Assembly: GCF_000282455.1 (NCBI RefSeq)
Contig: NZ_AKJG01000040.1
Location: forward strand, 1-56,387
Direction: 5' to 3'
Source: Pseudomonas sp. GM74
GTDB taxonomy: Bacteria; Pseudomonadota; Gammaproteobacteria; Pseudomonadales; Pseudomonadaceae
DNA: 56,387 bases
Part shown: one piece after another, positions 16,898 to 26,826 of the stretch
Layout: the number at the start of each line of letters is the position of its first letter
How positions within the stretch are numbered: the stretch's first letter is position 1
Notes under the pieces: generated by a model
The model's database searches: none
Seen by the model: only the letters and a program-made list of their open reading frames with translations
Told to the model about the DNA's origin: nothing
Program-made: the position numbers and the translations under genes

Positions 16898-18004
16898 TCA
16901 AGCGTGAACAATATGGAAGTTGGTGAAGCCGTTGGCCTGGGTCTGGATATCCTCGAGTGCTTCGTTGAGCTGTTCGAGCGGATAGCGGCGCTCCTCCAGT
17001 AACGACAGGTCGACACTGCCGGCTTCGATCATGCGGGCCATCTCGTCACCCTCGGCGGTGGTGAACCACAGCGAGCCGATGTACTGCAACTGAGCGCACA
17101 TGAACGGGTGCGGATCAATCGGAACGGGACCCGCGACGCCGCCGATCTGGATGATCCGGCCACCCCGTGCGACGGCTTGCATGGCATTCACCGACAGCGT
17201 CGCCGGCGCCTTGGCGCCCAAGGTATCGAGCATCACATCGACGCCCCCGGGAACCAGTTCACGCACGTGTTCCTGGATGTCGCTGACACCGATGCATACC
17301 GTGACGATGCGCTCAGGTGACAATTGCTTGAGCCTGGCCAGAGCGTCCTCGTCACGCGCCGCGACCACGATGCGTGCCGCGCCGAACGCCAGCGCGAGCA
17401 ATGTGGCACCGACCCCGAGCGTACCGGACGCGCCGAGAATCAGGATGCTCTGCCCCGGCCGCAATGCTGACTTACGGATCGCCGAATAGGCCGTGCCCAG
17501 GTAGCCCAAGCGAGTCGCCTGGGCGAAGCTCAGCTTCTGCGGCAGACGCACCAGACTGGTCGACGGCGCAGTCATGTACTGGCTATAGCCGGCATGGGGA
17601 TAGAGCTTGAAGATCGCCTGCGAGCCGGGGCCGAAACCGAAATAGCCCAGGAAGGTATAAGCGTCGCAGCGCGGCGCCTCACCCTGCCGGCAATAACAAC
17701 ACTCGCCGCAGCCGACGCCAGGATTGACGTAGACGCGGTCTCCGGGCTTGAACGCCGAGACCTTCGCGCCTACCGCGCTAACGGTTCCGGCACTGTCCAG
17801 ACCGAAGACCGCCGGCAGCGTTGGCAGCGGCAGAAACGGGTACCACTCGGGGAAATGGGTGGTGACGTTCTTCAGATTGGGGATCACCCCGCTGGCCTCG
17901 ACCTTGACCAGCACGTCGTGGTCACCGGGTATCGGCAGGGGGACTTCATCAAAGCTGAATCGACCGCCGATCTCGTGCAGGCGCGCGGCTTTCATCATCG
18001 ACAT
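16898..18004 (-). CDS. MDR-superfamily dehydrogenase/reductase lacking catalytic-zinc ligands
   Basis: 368 residues with an MDR fold: N-terminal GroES-like domain and Rossmann domain with GASGTLGVGA. The structural-zinc cysteines are kept (CGECCYCRQGEAPRC). The catalytic-zinc Cys is Ser (EASGV, about residue 38), and the usual GHE reads GLD (68-70). Such proteins are more often quinone or C=C double-bond reductases than alcohol dehydrogenases. In this island it could reduce the propenoate or coumarin double bond on the way to 3-(2,3-dihydroxyphenyl)propionate; this is inference. It is co-directional with the cupin gene (62 bp) and DUF1329. Confidence 0.85.
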   Translation of the reverse strand: MSMMKAARLHEIGGRFSFDEVPLPIPGDHDVLVKVEASGVIPNLKNVTTHFPEWYPFLPLPTLPAVFGLDSAGTVSAVGAKVSAFKPGDRVYVNPGVGCGECCYCRQGEAPRCDAYTFLGYFGFGPGSQAIFKLYPHAGYSQYMTAPSTSLVRLPQKLSFAQATRLGYLGTAYSAIRKSALRPGQSILILGASGTLGVGATLLALAFGAARIVVAARDEDALARLKQLSPERIVTVCIGVSDIQEHVRELVPGGVDVMLDTLGAKAPATLSVNAMQAVARGGRIIQIGGVAGPVPIDPHPFMCAQLQYIGSLWFTTAEGDEMARMIEAGSVDLSLLEERRYPLEQLNEALEDIQTQANGFTNFHIVHA

Positions 18005-18132
18005 GGTTAGGTTCCTCTGGTCGTGACACCCCGCATGGGGGGCATCCGACCGTTTGATCTGTGTGGGTTGGAGTGGGTGTGGAGCAATTCAGACGAGTGC
18101 CCGACCGCACGACGGCCGGGCGCGCAGGCGGA

Positions 18133-19401
18133 CTAGCGCCCCGCCTTTTGCAGGGCCTGCAGGGAGAAGTCATTGGACTTGGCGTCGAAGTTGGTCTTCC
18201 AGGTCTTCGTGTCGATCAAGGACAGCGTGGCGTGATTGCGCTGGAAGTCGATCACGGCGCTGCCGGTGGTGCGCATGTCGCCGTCGGCCGCGTTGTAGGC
18301 GGTGTGCCACTCCATGAACTTCCAGAACTCGCCCTTGCGGTTGTAGGCTTCGGCGAAATGGACGCGTGGGTATTTGGTTTCCATGTACAGCACTTTCTTG
18401 CTGTACGGGTGGGTCGACGGCGTGATGGCCTCGACCACATAAACCTCACGCGGCTCGTACAGGTCGTTGTTCATGTTCCAGTACGGCGGCTGGTTCTCCA
18501 GCACCGCATATTTTTCCTGGGCAGACGTGCCCTGGGTGTTCCACAAGTCGACCTTGCCATTCGCGGCCGCCAACACCCAGCGCTTGCCCAGCAGTTTGTA
18601 TTGCGAATACCAGCAAGGCCGGGCGTTGAAGCCCTCCAGGTCATCCTGCAATTGGTCGGAAGCGCCGACCGGATCCATCCAGGCCCCGCCGGACAGGCGA
18701 CGTACCCGGCGTACCGCGGGGATGTAGGCCCACACGTCGTTGACCTTCGCGTCGTCGTACATGACGGTGTAAGTACCGAGCCCTTTCATATCGGACGGCG
18801 ACTTGAAGTACAGCAACTGCCGACCGCGCTCGCTACCATCGCCTTCCACTGAACTCCCCCCGGTCAGACGACCTTTCATGGTGTACCGGGAAAACTCGGC
18901 GACCGGCTCGGCATGAATGCCGCGCCCGCCGTCGATCAGCAGCTGGGTGAAGTTCTGCACCTGGGACACGTCACCGATGAGTTGGCCGAGGTGGAAGTTC
19001 CAGACAATTTTTTCTGCCGACTGAGGGTCCTTCTCATCAATGTTCGGGAAGGGAGCGCCGGCACCCCAGCCATCGATCCGGCAGGCTTCCTTGTTGATCG
19101 AGGTCTTGCCGGCGTTGGCCGCTGTCGCCGCAACCCAGCGAGGATCGAGCGCAACGTTCTTCGACTTGGCCAGCGGCAATTTCCAGCCGCTGTTGCGGAT
19201 GCGCCACTCCATCTTCTCGGTGAGCAGACTGGCAATGGTGTGCCCTTCAAATGTGTCGTTCTTGATCTGGTCGAGGTTGGCAGCGGAAATCACCGTGCCG
19301 ACCGGCAGCTCGGCAGCGCCGGCGAGGCACGACAGGCTGCTGGCAACGGCGATGAGGCTCAGGGCCAGGGACTGGCGCAGGATAAAACGGGATACGGTCA
19401 T
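18133..19401 (-). CDS. DUF1329 protein (periplasmic, LolB-like fold)
   Basis: 422 residues with an N-terminal signal peptide ending near CLAGAAELP. The body matches DUF1329 proteins, with VWAYIPAVRRVRRLSGGAW as the characteristic stretch. These occur together with DUF1302 and RND/MMPL proteins in Pseudomonas clusters for hydrophobic substrates and are thought to carry lipophilic molecules in the periplasm. It lies 20 bp downstream of the DUF1302 gene, so the two are co-transcribed. A role in moving a poorly soluble heteroaromatic across the envelope is inferred. Confidence 0.88.
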   Translation of the reverse strand: MTVSRFILRQSLALSLIAVASSLSCLAGAAELPVGTVISAANLDQIKNDTFEGHTIASLLTEKMEWRIRNSGWKLPLAKSKNVALDPRWVAATAANAGKTSINKEACRIDGWGAGAPFPNIDEKDPQSAEKIVWNFHLGQLIGDVSQVQNFTQLLIDGGRGIHAEPVAEFSRYTMKGRLTGGSSVEGDGSERGRQLLYFKSPSDMKGLGTYTVMYDDAKVNDVWAYIPAVRRVRRLSGGAWMDPVGASDQLQDDLEGFNARPCWYSQYKLLGKRWVLAAANGKVDLWNTQGTSAQEKYAVLENQPPYWNMNNDLYEPREVYVVEAITPSTHPYSKKVLYMETKYPRVHFAEAYNRKGEFWKFMEWHTAYNAADGDMRTTGSAVIDFQRNHATLSLIDTKTWKTNFDAKSNDFSLQALQKAGR

Positions 19402-19421
19402 GACAAAATCTCCGGTGTGGC

Positions 19422-21029
19422 TCAGAAGAGGTAGGTCAGGCTGGTGTACAGCTGATCGCGGTTGTGGAAGTAACCGAACATGGTGGTGCTGTCACAGGTC
19501 GCGGCGTTCGGCGCAGTGCACTTGTCACTGTTGCGCGACGCGTCGTCCCAAAAGGCGTCGTACTCGACCTTCCAGCGCCATTTGCTGGTCAGTTCGAATG
19601 TCACCGACGGCACGGCGAAGCCGCCGCCGTTGCTCAGGTCGGCGCCCAGTACCAGGTTCGGGTGGATGCGGCCGCTGCCGTAGCTGAGGTCGAAGATGGT
19701 AGTGGCGAGGACCGAGTGTTCCTTGACCTTGCCGCCCCAGCCGACGCTGTAGAGCAGCTGATCGTCCTTGTCGAAGTTCTGTACCCATTTGTCGAACAAC
19801 TGCACCGAGAAGAACATTGGCTTTTCCGTGCCCAGCAGGGTCTGGGTGGCAGCGATGTTCTTGTCCATGCGAAGCATCATGGCAACCACGTCCTTGCGGG
19901 TGAAACCGTCGAAGCCGGGCGCAACGATCTGGCTGATCAGCGTTGGCGTGGAGAGTTCGATCTGGTAAGGCGCATCCTTGATGTAGGCCACCTCGGTGCT
20001 GAGCACCGCATCGGCCAGTTCTGAGTAGCGGCTGGCGCTGAAACCGAAGATATCGACGATCGGATAGATCACTTCGCCGGCGACGCCACGCGTCTGGTCG
20101 GTGCCATGGGTGACCGCGCCGGACGGCGTGTTCGGCTGGCCGATGATGGCGAGGTTGTTCGACGCATTGAGGATCGGCGAGTTGTAGAAGGTCTTCAGGT
20201 ACGACAACGAGTAGTTGGTGTCGCCAACCATACCGCTCCAGCGCAAGCCACCGGTGAAATCGCGGTAGTCGCCCTCGTCGTTTTCAAAGTTGTACGGGTC
20301 AATGTTGCGAAAATCGACACCGGCATAGGGTTGGCTCGACCAGCGTCCGCCATAGATGTCGATCTCGGTGCCGATGTCCTCTTTGCGATCCAGGCCAGGG
20401 CGGACGAAGACTTCCAGGCCACCGTCCAGCTCGGGCACATCGACATTCATCTTGATGATGTTGTTGGTCTTGCGCAGCTCCTCGTTGGCTGGCTCGAGGA
20501 AGCTGCGCCAGGTGTAGTCGAAGCCATGCACCAGATCGTTGGCGGCGAAGAAATCGGTTTCGCCCCAGGCGATCTGCTGCTTGCCGATACGGAACGAGGT
20601 GCGCTCGCCAACCGGGAAGTCGACGTACAGCTCACGGATCTCCTGCTTGTTGTAGAGATCCATGATGTCGCCTTGGCCATCGGCGTGGTGGTAGTTGTTC
20701 GCGCCCATGTCCTCCAGATGTTCGAGGAAGCCGGTCTTGACCTCACGCGAGGCACGCAGCTTGGCGACGACCGAGACCTTGTCGGTGGCCTGCCAATCCA
20801 GATTGAGCCGCGCGGTGCTGCGCGCCATCGACAGTTTGCCCTTGTCGTTGTAGTTCGGTGTGTCCTCCCAGTTCTTGGCGTTCCACGACAGCTCTTCGCG
20901 CAGATAACCATCGTATTTGAAGCTGTCCTCAGCCAGCAGTGGCATGGCCAGCGTACTCAGCGCGATCGCTAAAGCGAGTTTGTCGATCGGTGCGCGCATG
21001 TGTGCGCCCGGGTTGCGGTGTTTACTCAT
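19422..21029 (-). CDS. DUF1302 outer-membrane protein
   Basis: 535 residues from the ATG at 21029, chosen because GGGGAG lies 5 nt upstream; the frame is open further but without a signal. After a basic N-terminus a signal peptide follows (LALAIALSTLAMPLLA). The mature part is rich in aromatic, alternating beta-strand sequence and ends in ...YTSLTYLF with the C-terminal Phe typical of outer-membrane barrels. DUF1302 proteins partner DUF1329 and RND proteins. Likely an outer-membrane channel or receptor for the pathway substrate (inference). Confidence 0.88.
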   Translation of the reverse strand: MSKHRNPGAHMRAPIDKLALAIALSTLAMPLLAEDSFKYDGYLREELSWNAKNWEDTPNYNDKGKLSMARSTARLNLDWQATDKVSVVAKLRASREVKTGFLEHLEDMGANNYHHADGQGDIMDLYNKQEIRELYVDFPVGERTSFRIGKQQIAWGETDFFAANDLVHGFDYTWRSFLEPANEELRKTNNIIKMNVDVPELDGGLEVFVRPGLDRKEDIGTEIDIYGGRWSSQPYAGVDFRNIDPYNFENDEGDYRDFTGGLRWSGMVGDTNYSLSYLKTFYNSPILNASNNLAIIGQPNTPSGAVTHGTDQTRGVAGEVIYPIVDIFGFSASRYSELADAVLSTEVAYIKDAPYQIELSTPTLISQIVAPGFDGFTRKDVVAMMLRMDKNIAATQTLLGTEKPMFFSVQLFDKWVQNFDKDDQLLYSVGWGGKVKEHSVLATTIFDLSYGSGRIHPNLVLGADLSNGGGFAVPSVTFELTSKWRWKVEYDAFWDDASRNSDKCTAPNAATCDSTTMFGYFHNRDQLYTSLTYLF

Positions 21030-21094
21030 GATGTCTCCCCAAGAGATGGTGGCAGCGAGGAACCGTTGGTTGTTGTTGTTTTGGGAATCTCGTC

Positions 21095-23467
21095 TCAGCT
21101 CAGCTGACACGCCGAAGCGGGTGCAGCGACCGATGCCTGTGACCGCTCGCCAAAGATGAAGCGCGGGCGGCACACATAGATCAGCGATGGCATGACGAAT
21201 AACGCGCAGAACGCCGAGGCACTCAGCCAGATGGCCATGAGCAGGCCCATTTCCGCCTGGAAGCGCAGCGACGACATCCACCACAGCAGCGTGCTGAGAA
21301 TCAGCACGCTGGCTGTGACGATCACACCCATACCGGCCGAATGCAGAGCTCTGCGGACCGCCTCCTCGGCACTGGCGCCAGCGGCGACTTCTTCCTTGAT
21401 CCGGTCGGCGATGTAGAACGCGTAGTCCACACCCAGACCAATGCCGAGCGCAGCCACCGGTACGGTGTTGATGTTCATGCCGATGCCCTTCCAGGTCATG
21501 AAGGCGAAGGTCAGCATGTTGGAGATGATCACCGGGACCATGAACAGCATGCCGGCCATGCTGGAGCGGTAGACCAAGGTGCAGAGAACGGCGAGTACCA
21601 GCAGGGCAAGGGCGATGGCCTCGATCTGGCTGGACAGGATGATTTCGTTGATCGCCGCCATCACACCGACCAGGCCGCCCGCGAGTTGCCAGTGACCTTC
21701 ACTGAGCGGATGGCTGGCGATGAACTCCTTGATCCGCTCCACGGCGGTCCGGATGGTCTCGCCCTGACGATCGCGGAACATCAGTGTCACTGAGCCGTTT
21801 GCGTACTGGTCATCGGCAAATCGCGAGGTATCGCCCGGCTCGGAAATCGAGTCGAGCATGGCCATCAGGCTGCCGTTGATGCCCTCGCTATCGGCCAATT
21901 CGAGGTAGCGTGGGTTGCCTTCGCGCAGGCTGCTGTTGACCAGCGGCAGCACGTCGGAGATCGAGACCGAGCCGCCGATCTCCGGTTGCGCTTCCATGAA
22001 ACGCTGGAAGCTGTTCATCGCCTTCAGCGCGTCATTGCGCTTGACCAGACCGGCATGGCCGTCCTCGCCGAGCACCACGAACATCCGGTCGACCCCATCA
22101 AAGCGGGCGTTGATCGCAGCAGAGTCGAGGTTGTATGGCGAGTTCGGCCAGAGGATCGGCGAACCGGGGTTGGCGTCGCCGATCTTCAGGTTCAGCGAGT
22201 ACACGCCGGCACTGAGCACCACCAGCAGGCTGCCACCGAGCACCCAGTAACGGGCTTTCGACAGGCTGACCCAAACACTCAGGTCGAGCACCTTGCGTAG
22301 TACCGGCAAGCAGTTGATCGGGTGCGCGGTGCCGTGCGGCTTGCGGATGAAAGACAGCAGCACCGGGGTGAGGATCACCGCGCTGATGGTCAGCGTCGAC
22401 ACCCAGACCACCGACAGCACAGTGAGTTTCTGCAGCATCGGAATCGGACTGAGTGCGACCACCGCCATACAGGCAGCATCGGCAATCACCCCGAGCATGC
22501 CAGGGCGGAACAGATCCGCCAGAGCGACCCGGGCGGCGATGCGGGAGATATCGGCACCGGGTGCAAGCAGCTCGATTTCGTCGTCGAAACGGTTGACGAT
22601 CTGCACCGAGTGCGACACCGCCCGCGAGGTGATCAGCATCGCCACGACAATGACCAGCGGCTCGAAGTTGATGCCCAGCAGACGACAGATGCCCAGCGCC
22701 CACAGCGCACTGACCGCGCCGGCGAGCAACGGCAGGCTGACGCCACGCCAGGTACGCAGGAGAACGAAGAGCAGGATCAGGGTCAGCGTCAGGGCGCCGA
22801 TCACCAATTGCAGGGTTTGCGGCAAGTAATGGCCAACCCACCCGTAAAGGATCGGGTCGCCGGCCACGCGAATTTTCACGCTGCCATCGTCGACCTTGGC
22901 GATCAGACCGCGGATTTCGCTGAACACCTTGGCGTAGTCGACCTGTTGGTCGATGAAGTCGACGGTGATCAGGGTCGCCTGCAGGTCCTTGGACACATAC
23001 GGGCCATACACCAGCGGGTTACGCAGTACCGCCTGCTTCAGCTCGGCCATCGCCCCGGCGTTGGCCGGCAGGTCCGGCCACATCAGCGGGCGACTCTCGA
23101 TGCCAACGGTGGAGGCACGTACCTCTTTGAGCTTCTTCGAGGCCAGAGAGGTGATCTGGTAGGGGTTGACCGCTGAGACTTCGCGCAGTCCAAGGGTGAC
23201 ATTGCGCACCTTATCGAGCACGTCGGTGCGGAAGATATCGCCCTGCTCGACCTCAAACATGATGGTGACCATGTTCGAGCCGCCGAAGGTGTCTTTGAAT
23301 TTCTCGTGGGTCTGCACGTATTCGTGACGCGACGGCAGCATGTCCTCGAATACCGTGCGGACTTCGATGTGCAGGGCGAACCAGCCCAGCGTCAGGGTCA
23401 GTGCGAGCAGCACACCAGCCACCCAGGCGCGCCGGCGGATACAGAATTCGGCAATATGTTCGATCAT
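21095..23467 (-). CDS. RND/MMPL-family transporter
   Basis: About 790 residues with the RND layout: one N-terminal span, a large periplasmic loop, a block of five or six spans, a second loop and a second block. The GLGVDYAFYIADRIKEE motif is typical of the hydrophobe-transporting MMPL branch. It is a single inner-membrane protein with no MFP partner. Its neighbours (Ycf48-like upstream, DUF1302 and DUF1329 downstream) recur as a set. The start at 23467 has a GAG before it; 23494 is an alternative. Direction of transport (uptake or efflux) cannot be told from sequence. Confidence 0.88.
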   Translation of the reverse strand: MIEHIAEFCIRRRAWVAGVLLALTLTLGWFALHIEVRTVFEDMLPSRHEYVQTHEKFKDTFGGSNMVTIMFEVEQGDIFRTDVLDKVRNVTLGLREVSAVNPYQITSLASKKLKEVRASTVGIESRPLMWPDLPANAGAMAELKQAVLRNPLVYGPYVSKDLQATLITVDFIDQQVDYAKVFSEIRGLIAKVDDGSVKIRVAGDPILYGWVGHYLPQTLQLVIGALTLTLILLFVLLRTWRGVSLPLLAGAVSALWALGICRLLGINFEPLVIVVAMLITSRAVSHSVQIVNRFDDEIELLAPGADISRIAARVALADLFRPGMLGVIADAACMAVVALSPIPMLQKLTVLSVVWVSTLTISAVILTPVLLSFIRKPHGTAHPINCLPVLRKVLDLSVWVSLSKARYWVLGGSLLVVLSAGVYSLNLKIGDANPGSPILWPNSPYNLDSAAINARFDGVDRMFVVLGEDGHAGLVKRNDALKAMNSFQRFMEAQPEIGGSVSISDVLPLVNSSLREGNPRYLELADSEGINGSLMAMLDSISEPGDTSRFADDQYANGSVTLMFRDRQGETIRTAVERIKEFIASHPLSEGHWQLAGGLVGVMAAINEIILSSQIEAIALALLVLAVLCTLVYRSSMAGMLFMVPVIISNMLTFAFMTWKGIGMNINTVPVAALGIGLGVDYAFYIADRIKEEVAAGASAEEAVRRALHSAGMGVIVTASVLILSTLLWWMSSLRFQAEMGLLMAIWLSASAFCALFVMPSLIYVCRPRFIFGERSQASVAAPASACQLS

Positions 23468-23502
23468 GCTGTTTTCTCGGATGAAGTGGGCCATGACAGG
23501 GA

Positions 23503-24552
23503 TCAGGGTTTCAGAGGCGACCAGCGCCGGCCGTTCCAGCGACCAAGGTCGGCGCCGGCCAGCCAGAGATCGTTGCCGACGGCCAGGGCACGGGTGTGCC
23601 AGGACAGGTTGCGGTCATCCAGAACGCCGACCTTCCAGCTGTCGGCCTCGCCGCTGCCGCTTACCCAACGCCCCAGCGAGCCGGTGGCGAACCAGCGAGC
23701 CTGGGTTGAGTTCCACAGCACGTCGAACAGGTGATCGCCTATGCCCAGGTCGATGTTCTGCCAATGCCGACCAGCATCGCTGGTCACCAGCAGCGCACCT
23801 TCCAGGCCGACCGCCACGCCATTCTGTGCATCGCGAAACTGCACCGACATAAGCGAGCTGGGCAGCGGCGCTTCGATTGCTTCCCAGTGCTGACCGAGGT
23901 CATCGCTGCGCAGGATGCGGCCGAACTCGCCGACCACCACCAGCCGACCGCCATCGAGGATGGCCACATCGTTCCAGGCCACGTCTTCTTCATCGCGCAA
24001 GCGCAGCCAGCTCTGGCCATAGTCATGGCTGATCAGCAATGCACCCATCTCGCCGGTGGCAATGGCCAGGCCGCCCGCAGCGATACGCACGCGGTTGAGC
24101 TTGTTGGCGATCTGCGAACGCGGCACATTGGCCACCGCTTGCCAGAGACGACCGCCATCCAGGCTGAACAGCACAACACCGTCGTTGCCGACCGCCACTG
24201 CATGGCTGCTGTCCCATACGGCGATGTCCTGCAGAGTGCGCTCGGTTGGCGTGGCCAGGTGGCGTAACTGGCCGTCCGCAGCGAAGGCGAGGATCTTGCC
24301 ATTCGAGCCGCTGGCCCAGACTTCACCGTCCGGGGTCAGGGCCAGACCGTAGAAATGGTCCCGTCGCTCGAGCAGCGGCGGCGTCACCGTGGCGCCCACC
24401 GGCTGCGGTTTGATGAACAGACCGGCCCACAGCAGGCCGCCGATGATCGCCCACGGAAGCACCGCCATCAGGGCATGCAGGGCACGTTGACCGAGGGTCG
24501 CGGGCGACACCGGCAAGGCCGTGGTTTGATCGATTTTTATAAGTTTTGACAT
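23503..24552 (-). CDS. Ycf48/BNR-repeat beta-propeller protein, membrane-anchored
   Basis: 349 residues. One N-terminal transmembrane span (about 28-50) is followed by a periplasmic propeller of repeated blades of the form W..SNGKI.., VGNDGVVL.S.DGG..W and VGEFGRILRS.D.G..W. This matches Ycf48/Hcf136-like proteins, which in proteobacteria are encoded beside RND-DUF1302-DUF1329 genes. It probably serves as an assembly or accessory factor of that envelope complex. It is first in its operon, with a possible activator site at 24634-24648. Confidence 0.85.
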   Translation of the reverse strand: MSKLIKIDQTTALPVSPATLGQRALHALMAVLPWAIIGGLLWAGLFIKPQPVGATVTPPLLERRDHFYGLALTPDGEVWASGSNGKILAFAADGQLRHLATPTERTLQDIAVWDSSHAVAVGNDGVVLFSLDGGRLWQAVANVPRSQIANKLNRVRIAAGGLAIATGEMGALLISHDYGQSWLRLRDEEDVAWNDVAILDGGRLVVVGEFGRILRSDDLGQHWEAIEAPLPSSLMSVQFRDAQNGVAVGLEGALLVTSDAGRHWQNIDLGIGDHLFDVLWNSTQARWFATGSLGRWVSGSGEADSWKVGVLDDRNLSWHTRALAVGNDLWLAGADLGRWNGRRWSPLKP

Positions 24553-24633
24553 GGGTCGATTCCGCCGGGTTAGCGTCGTCTATGGCTGACGACTGAGGCA
24601 GTTCGACTCTAAAGTCATGGCCGAACAGGGGAC

Positions 24634-24648
24634 TATCCCGGCACTGCC
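24634..24648 (-). promoter_or_regulatory. Possible XylS-like half-site before the envelope operon (module D, weak)
   Basis: On the minus strand the site reads GGCA-N6-GGATA, one mismatch from TGCA-N6-GGNTA and sharing CGGGATA with modules A-C. The GGAGCG and -10 elements are not at the expected distances, so regulation by the same activator is only suggested. Confidence 0.35.
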
Positions 24649-24750
24649 TGACTTGTCCCTTGGGCGCCGATTAATGTCGATGCGGGCATTTTTCGGAGCG
24701 ACGGGCGCGCTGCGAACCGTTACCGGTCCGCCATACACCGCAGACGCGAA

Positions 24751-26724
24751 TCACAGTCGAAAACGGCTCACCAAACCGTCAAGGCGGCCCGCCAAGGTCT
24801 GCAGGTGGTGACTGCGCTGGTGAACCTGGCCAGCACTCTGTGAAGCGCTTTGCGCGGAACTGGCGATGCTCACCAGGCTTTTCGACAGCTGTTCACTGGT
24901 GGTGGCCTGCTGCTCGGTAGCCGTGGCAATCTGTCGGCTCATGTCGCGCACCTGGCCAATCATTTCGGTGATGCGCTGCAGTGCCATGCCGGCCTCACGC
25001 GCGTTGACAACATTTGCCTGCGAGGTGTCGCGGCTCTTCTGGACCATCGCCACCACACTGCGCGTGCTGTCCTGGATCATGCCGATGCTCTTGCCGACTT
25101 CCTCGGTCGAGCTGTGCGTGCGCCGCGCCAGGGCGCGCACTTCGTCGGCAACGACGGCGAAACCACGGCCCTGCTCGCCGGCCCGCGCCGACTCGATCGC
25201 CGCATTGAGTGCCAGCAGGTTGGTTTGCTCGGCTATATCACGGATCACCGCCACCACTACGCCAATGGCCTGGCTGGCTTGGTCCAGTTGTCCGGTCAGC
25301 CGGGAAATCTGTCCGAGCATCTGCGCATCCTCGACGATGGCGCTGCTTAACCGGGCCACCGTGGCCTGCCCCTGCGCCACCGCCATATCGCCCTCTTGGG
25401 TGGCCTGCGCCGCCTGAACAGCATTGGCGGCCACCTCCTCTACGGTCACGGCCATCTGCTGCATAGCGGTGGCCAGCTGACCGATCTCATCTCGCTGGGT
25501 ATCGACCACGACGCCGGTGGACTGGCTTTCCTGCTGCAGGCTGGTGGAGGTCTGTTGCAGGGACTCGCTGTTGCCTTTGATCTCTCCCACCAGGTCGGCC
25601 ATGGTGCCAAGGAAGCCATTGAGTTCACGCGCCAGGGTTGCCAGCTCGTCGCGCCCCTTGACCGGCAGGCGCGACCGCAGGTCCGCCTCGCCCGAGGCCA
25701 ACTGCGCAATGGCCTGCACCACTGCATTCAGCGGTCGCGCCATGGCTTGGCCAAGCAACAGGATCAGACCACCGACCAGCAGCACGGCGACGCTGCCGAG
25801 AATGAGCATCTCGATCGCGAGGGTCTTGACGCCACCGAGCACCGCCGCACTGGGCAGGGCGACTCCGAACGACCAGGGTGTAGCGGTATTGCCAATGACG
25901 ACCGGCACCGCGAGCATGAAGACTTCTTCGCGCATCGCTGGCGAGACGAAGCGCAGGGACAGGGACTTGCCATTGCGCACCGCGTCGATCATCGACTGCA
26001 AGTGGTCGCCCAGAAAATCCGCTTCGGTATCGGCCGAACGGCGGCCCACACGCGTCGGATCAGGATGAGCGACCAGCGTCGTATCAAAGGCAGTCAGCGC
26101 CGCCAGACCTACATCCAAAGGGCGCAGTCGGGCGACTCGCCGCTGCAGTTGATCGGCATCCAGGCCCAAACCCAGTATGCCGATCAACTGCCCGTTCACG
26201 CGCACCGGCACTTGCGCGAGGATCACCGGTCGCGATGCAGAAAGGCCAGGTAACGCACGCGGCGGCGCGACACTTTCGCGCTCGCCACCCATAGTTCCCA
26301 GCGCCTCGCGTACCGCCTCACGCGAGGCGCCCGGGGCCGGCTGCACGCCCTGCTCGCCACGCAGCCAATACAGCGTGTCGCCGGTTTGCGCTGGTAACCA
26401 CCAGGCGGCGCTTGCCTGCGGGCTGTTCTGCAACAACGATTCGAGCAACTGATCAGCGATGCGGCTGTCCACCAGCTTGCCGTCGACTATTTCCCGCGAC
26501 AGCAGGTCAGCACTGGTCCGCACGCCTTGCAGCGCGCTGTCAAACCAGGCGGCAATCTCGGCGGCTTGTTGATGGACGATGGCGTCCACCGCGACTTCTG
26601 CCAGTGCCTCGGTAGAGGTGCGACTCGACTGGTAGACCAACAGTATCGTCGCCAGATAGATCAGCAGCGTCAGCGGCAGGATGGTGAACAGTAGTTTGTT
26701 CTTCAGGGACAGGTTGGCCAGCAT
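24751..26724 (-). CDS. Methyl-accepting chemotaxis protein
   Basis: 657 residues from the ATG at 26724 (AGGAG box). TM1 is about 9-31, a periplasmic Cache-type sensor domain about 35-275, TM2 about 280-305, then HAMP and a full signalling domain. The conserved hairpin tip is [20 protein letters not shown] and the neighbouring [15 protein letters not shown] stretch. It directly follows mhpE on the same strand, so the receptor is probably co-expressed with the lower pathway and senses its substrate or an intermediate. No C-terminal CheR pentapeptide is seen. Confidence 0.93.
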   Translation of the reverse strand: MLANLSLKNKLLFTILPLTLLIYLATILLVYQSSRTSTEALAEVAVDAIVHQQAAEIAAWFDSALQGVRTSADLLSREIVDGKLVDSRIADQLLESLLQNSPQASAAWWLPAQTGDTLYWLRGEQGVQPAPGASREAVREALGTMGGERESVAPPRALPGLSASRPVILAQVPVRVNGQLIGILGLGLDADQLQRRVARLRPLDVGLAALTAFDTTLVAHPDPTRVGRRSADTEADFLGDHLQSMIDAVRNGKSLSLRFVSPAMREEVFMLAVPVVIGNTATPWSFGVALPSAAVLGGVKTLAIEMLILGSVAVLLVGGLILLLGQAMARPLNAVVQAIAQLASGEADLRSRLPVKGRDELATLARELNGFLGTMADLVGEIKGNSESLQQTSTSLQQESQSTGVVVDTQRDEIGQLATAMQQMAVTVEEVAANAVQAAQATQEGDMAVAQGQATVARLSSAIVEDAQMLGQISRLTGQLDQASQAIGVVVAVIRDIAEQTNLLALNAAIESARAGEQGRGFAVVADEVRALARRTHSSTEEVGKSIGMIQDSTRSVVAMVQKSRDTSQANVVNAREAGMALQRITEMIGQVRDMSRQIATATEQQATTSEQLSKSLVSIASSAQSASQSAGQVHQRSHHLQTLAGRLDGLVSRFRL

Positions 26725-26826
26725 GACGAACTCCTGTAGAGGGCGGCCAGGCCGAGAGTCCCTGGCCAACACGCTTGCGATGACCCACCGGCGAGCGACT
26801 GCCCGCCGGGGGAACCAGTACCCGGA

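Noticed and set aside
26725..26826. Hairpins between mhpE and the chemoreceptor gene as a terminator
   Set aside because: Short GC stems such as GGCCAGG/CCTGGCC occur but without a T-run on the minus strand; read-through into the chemoreceptor gene remains likely.
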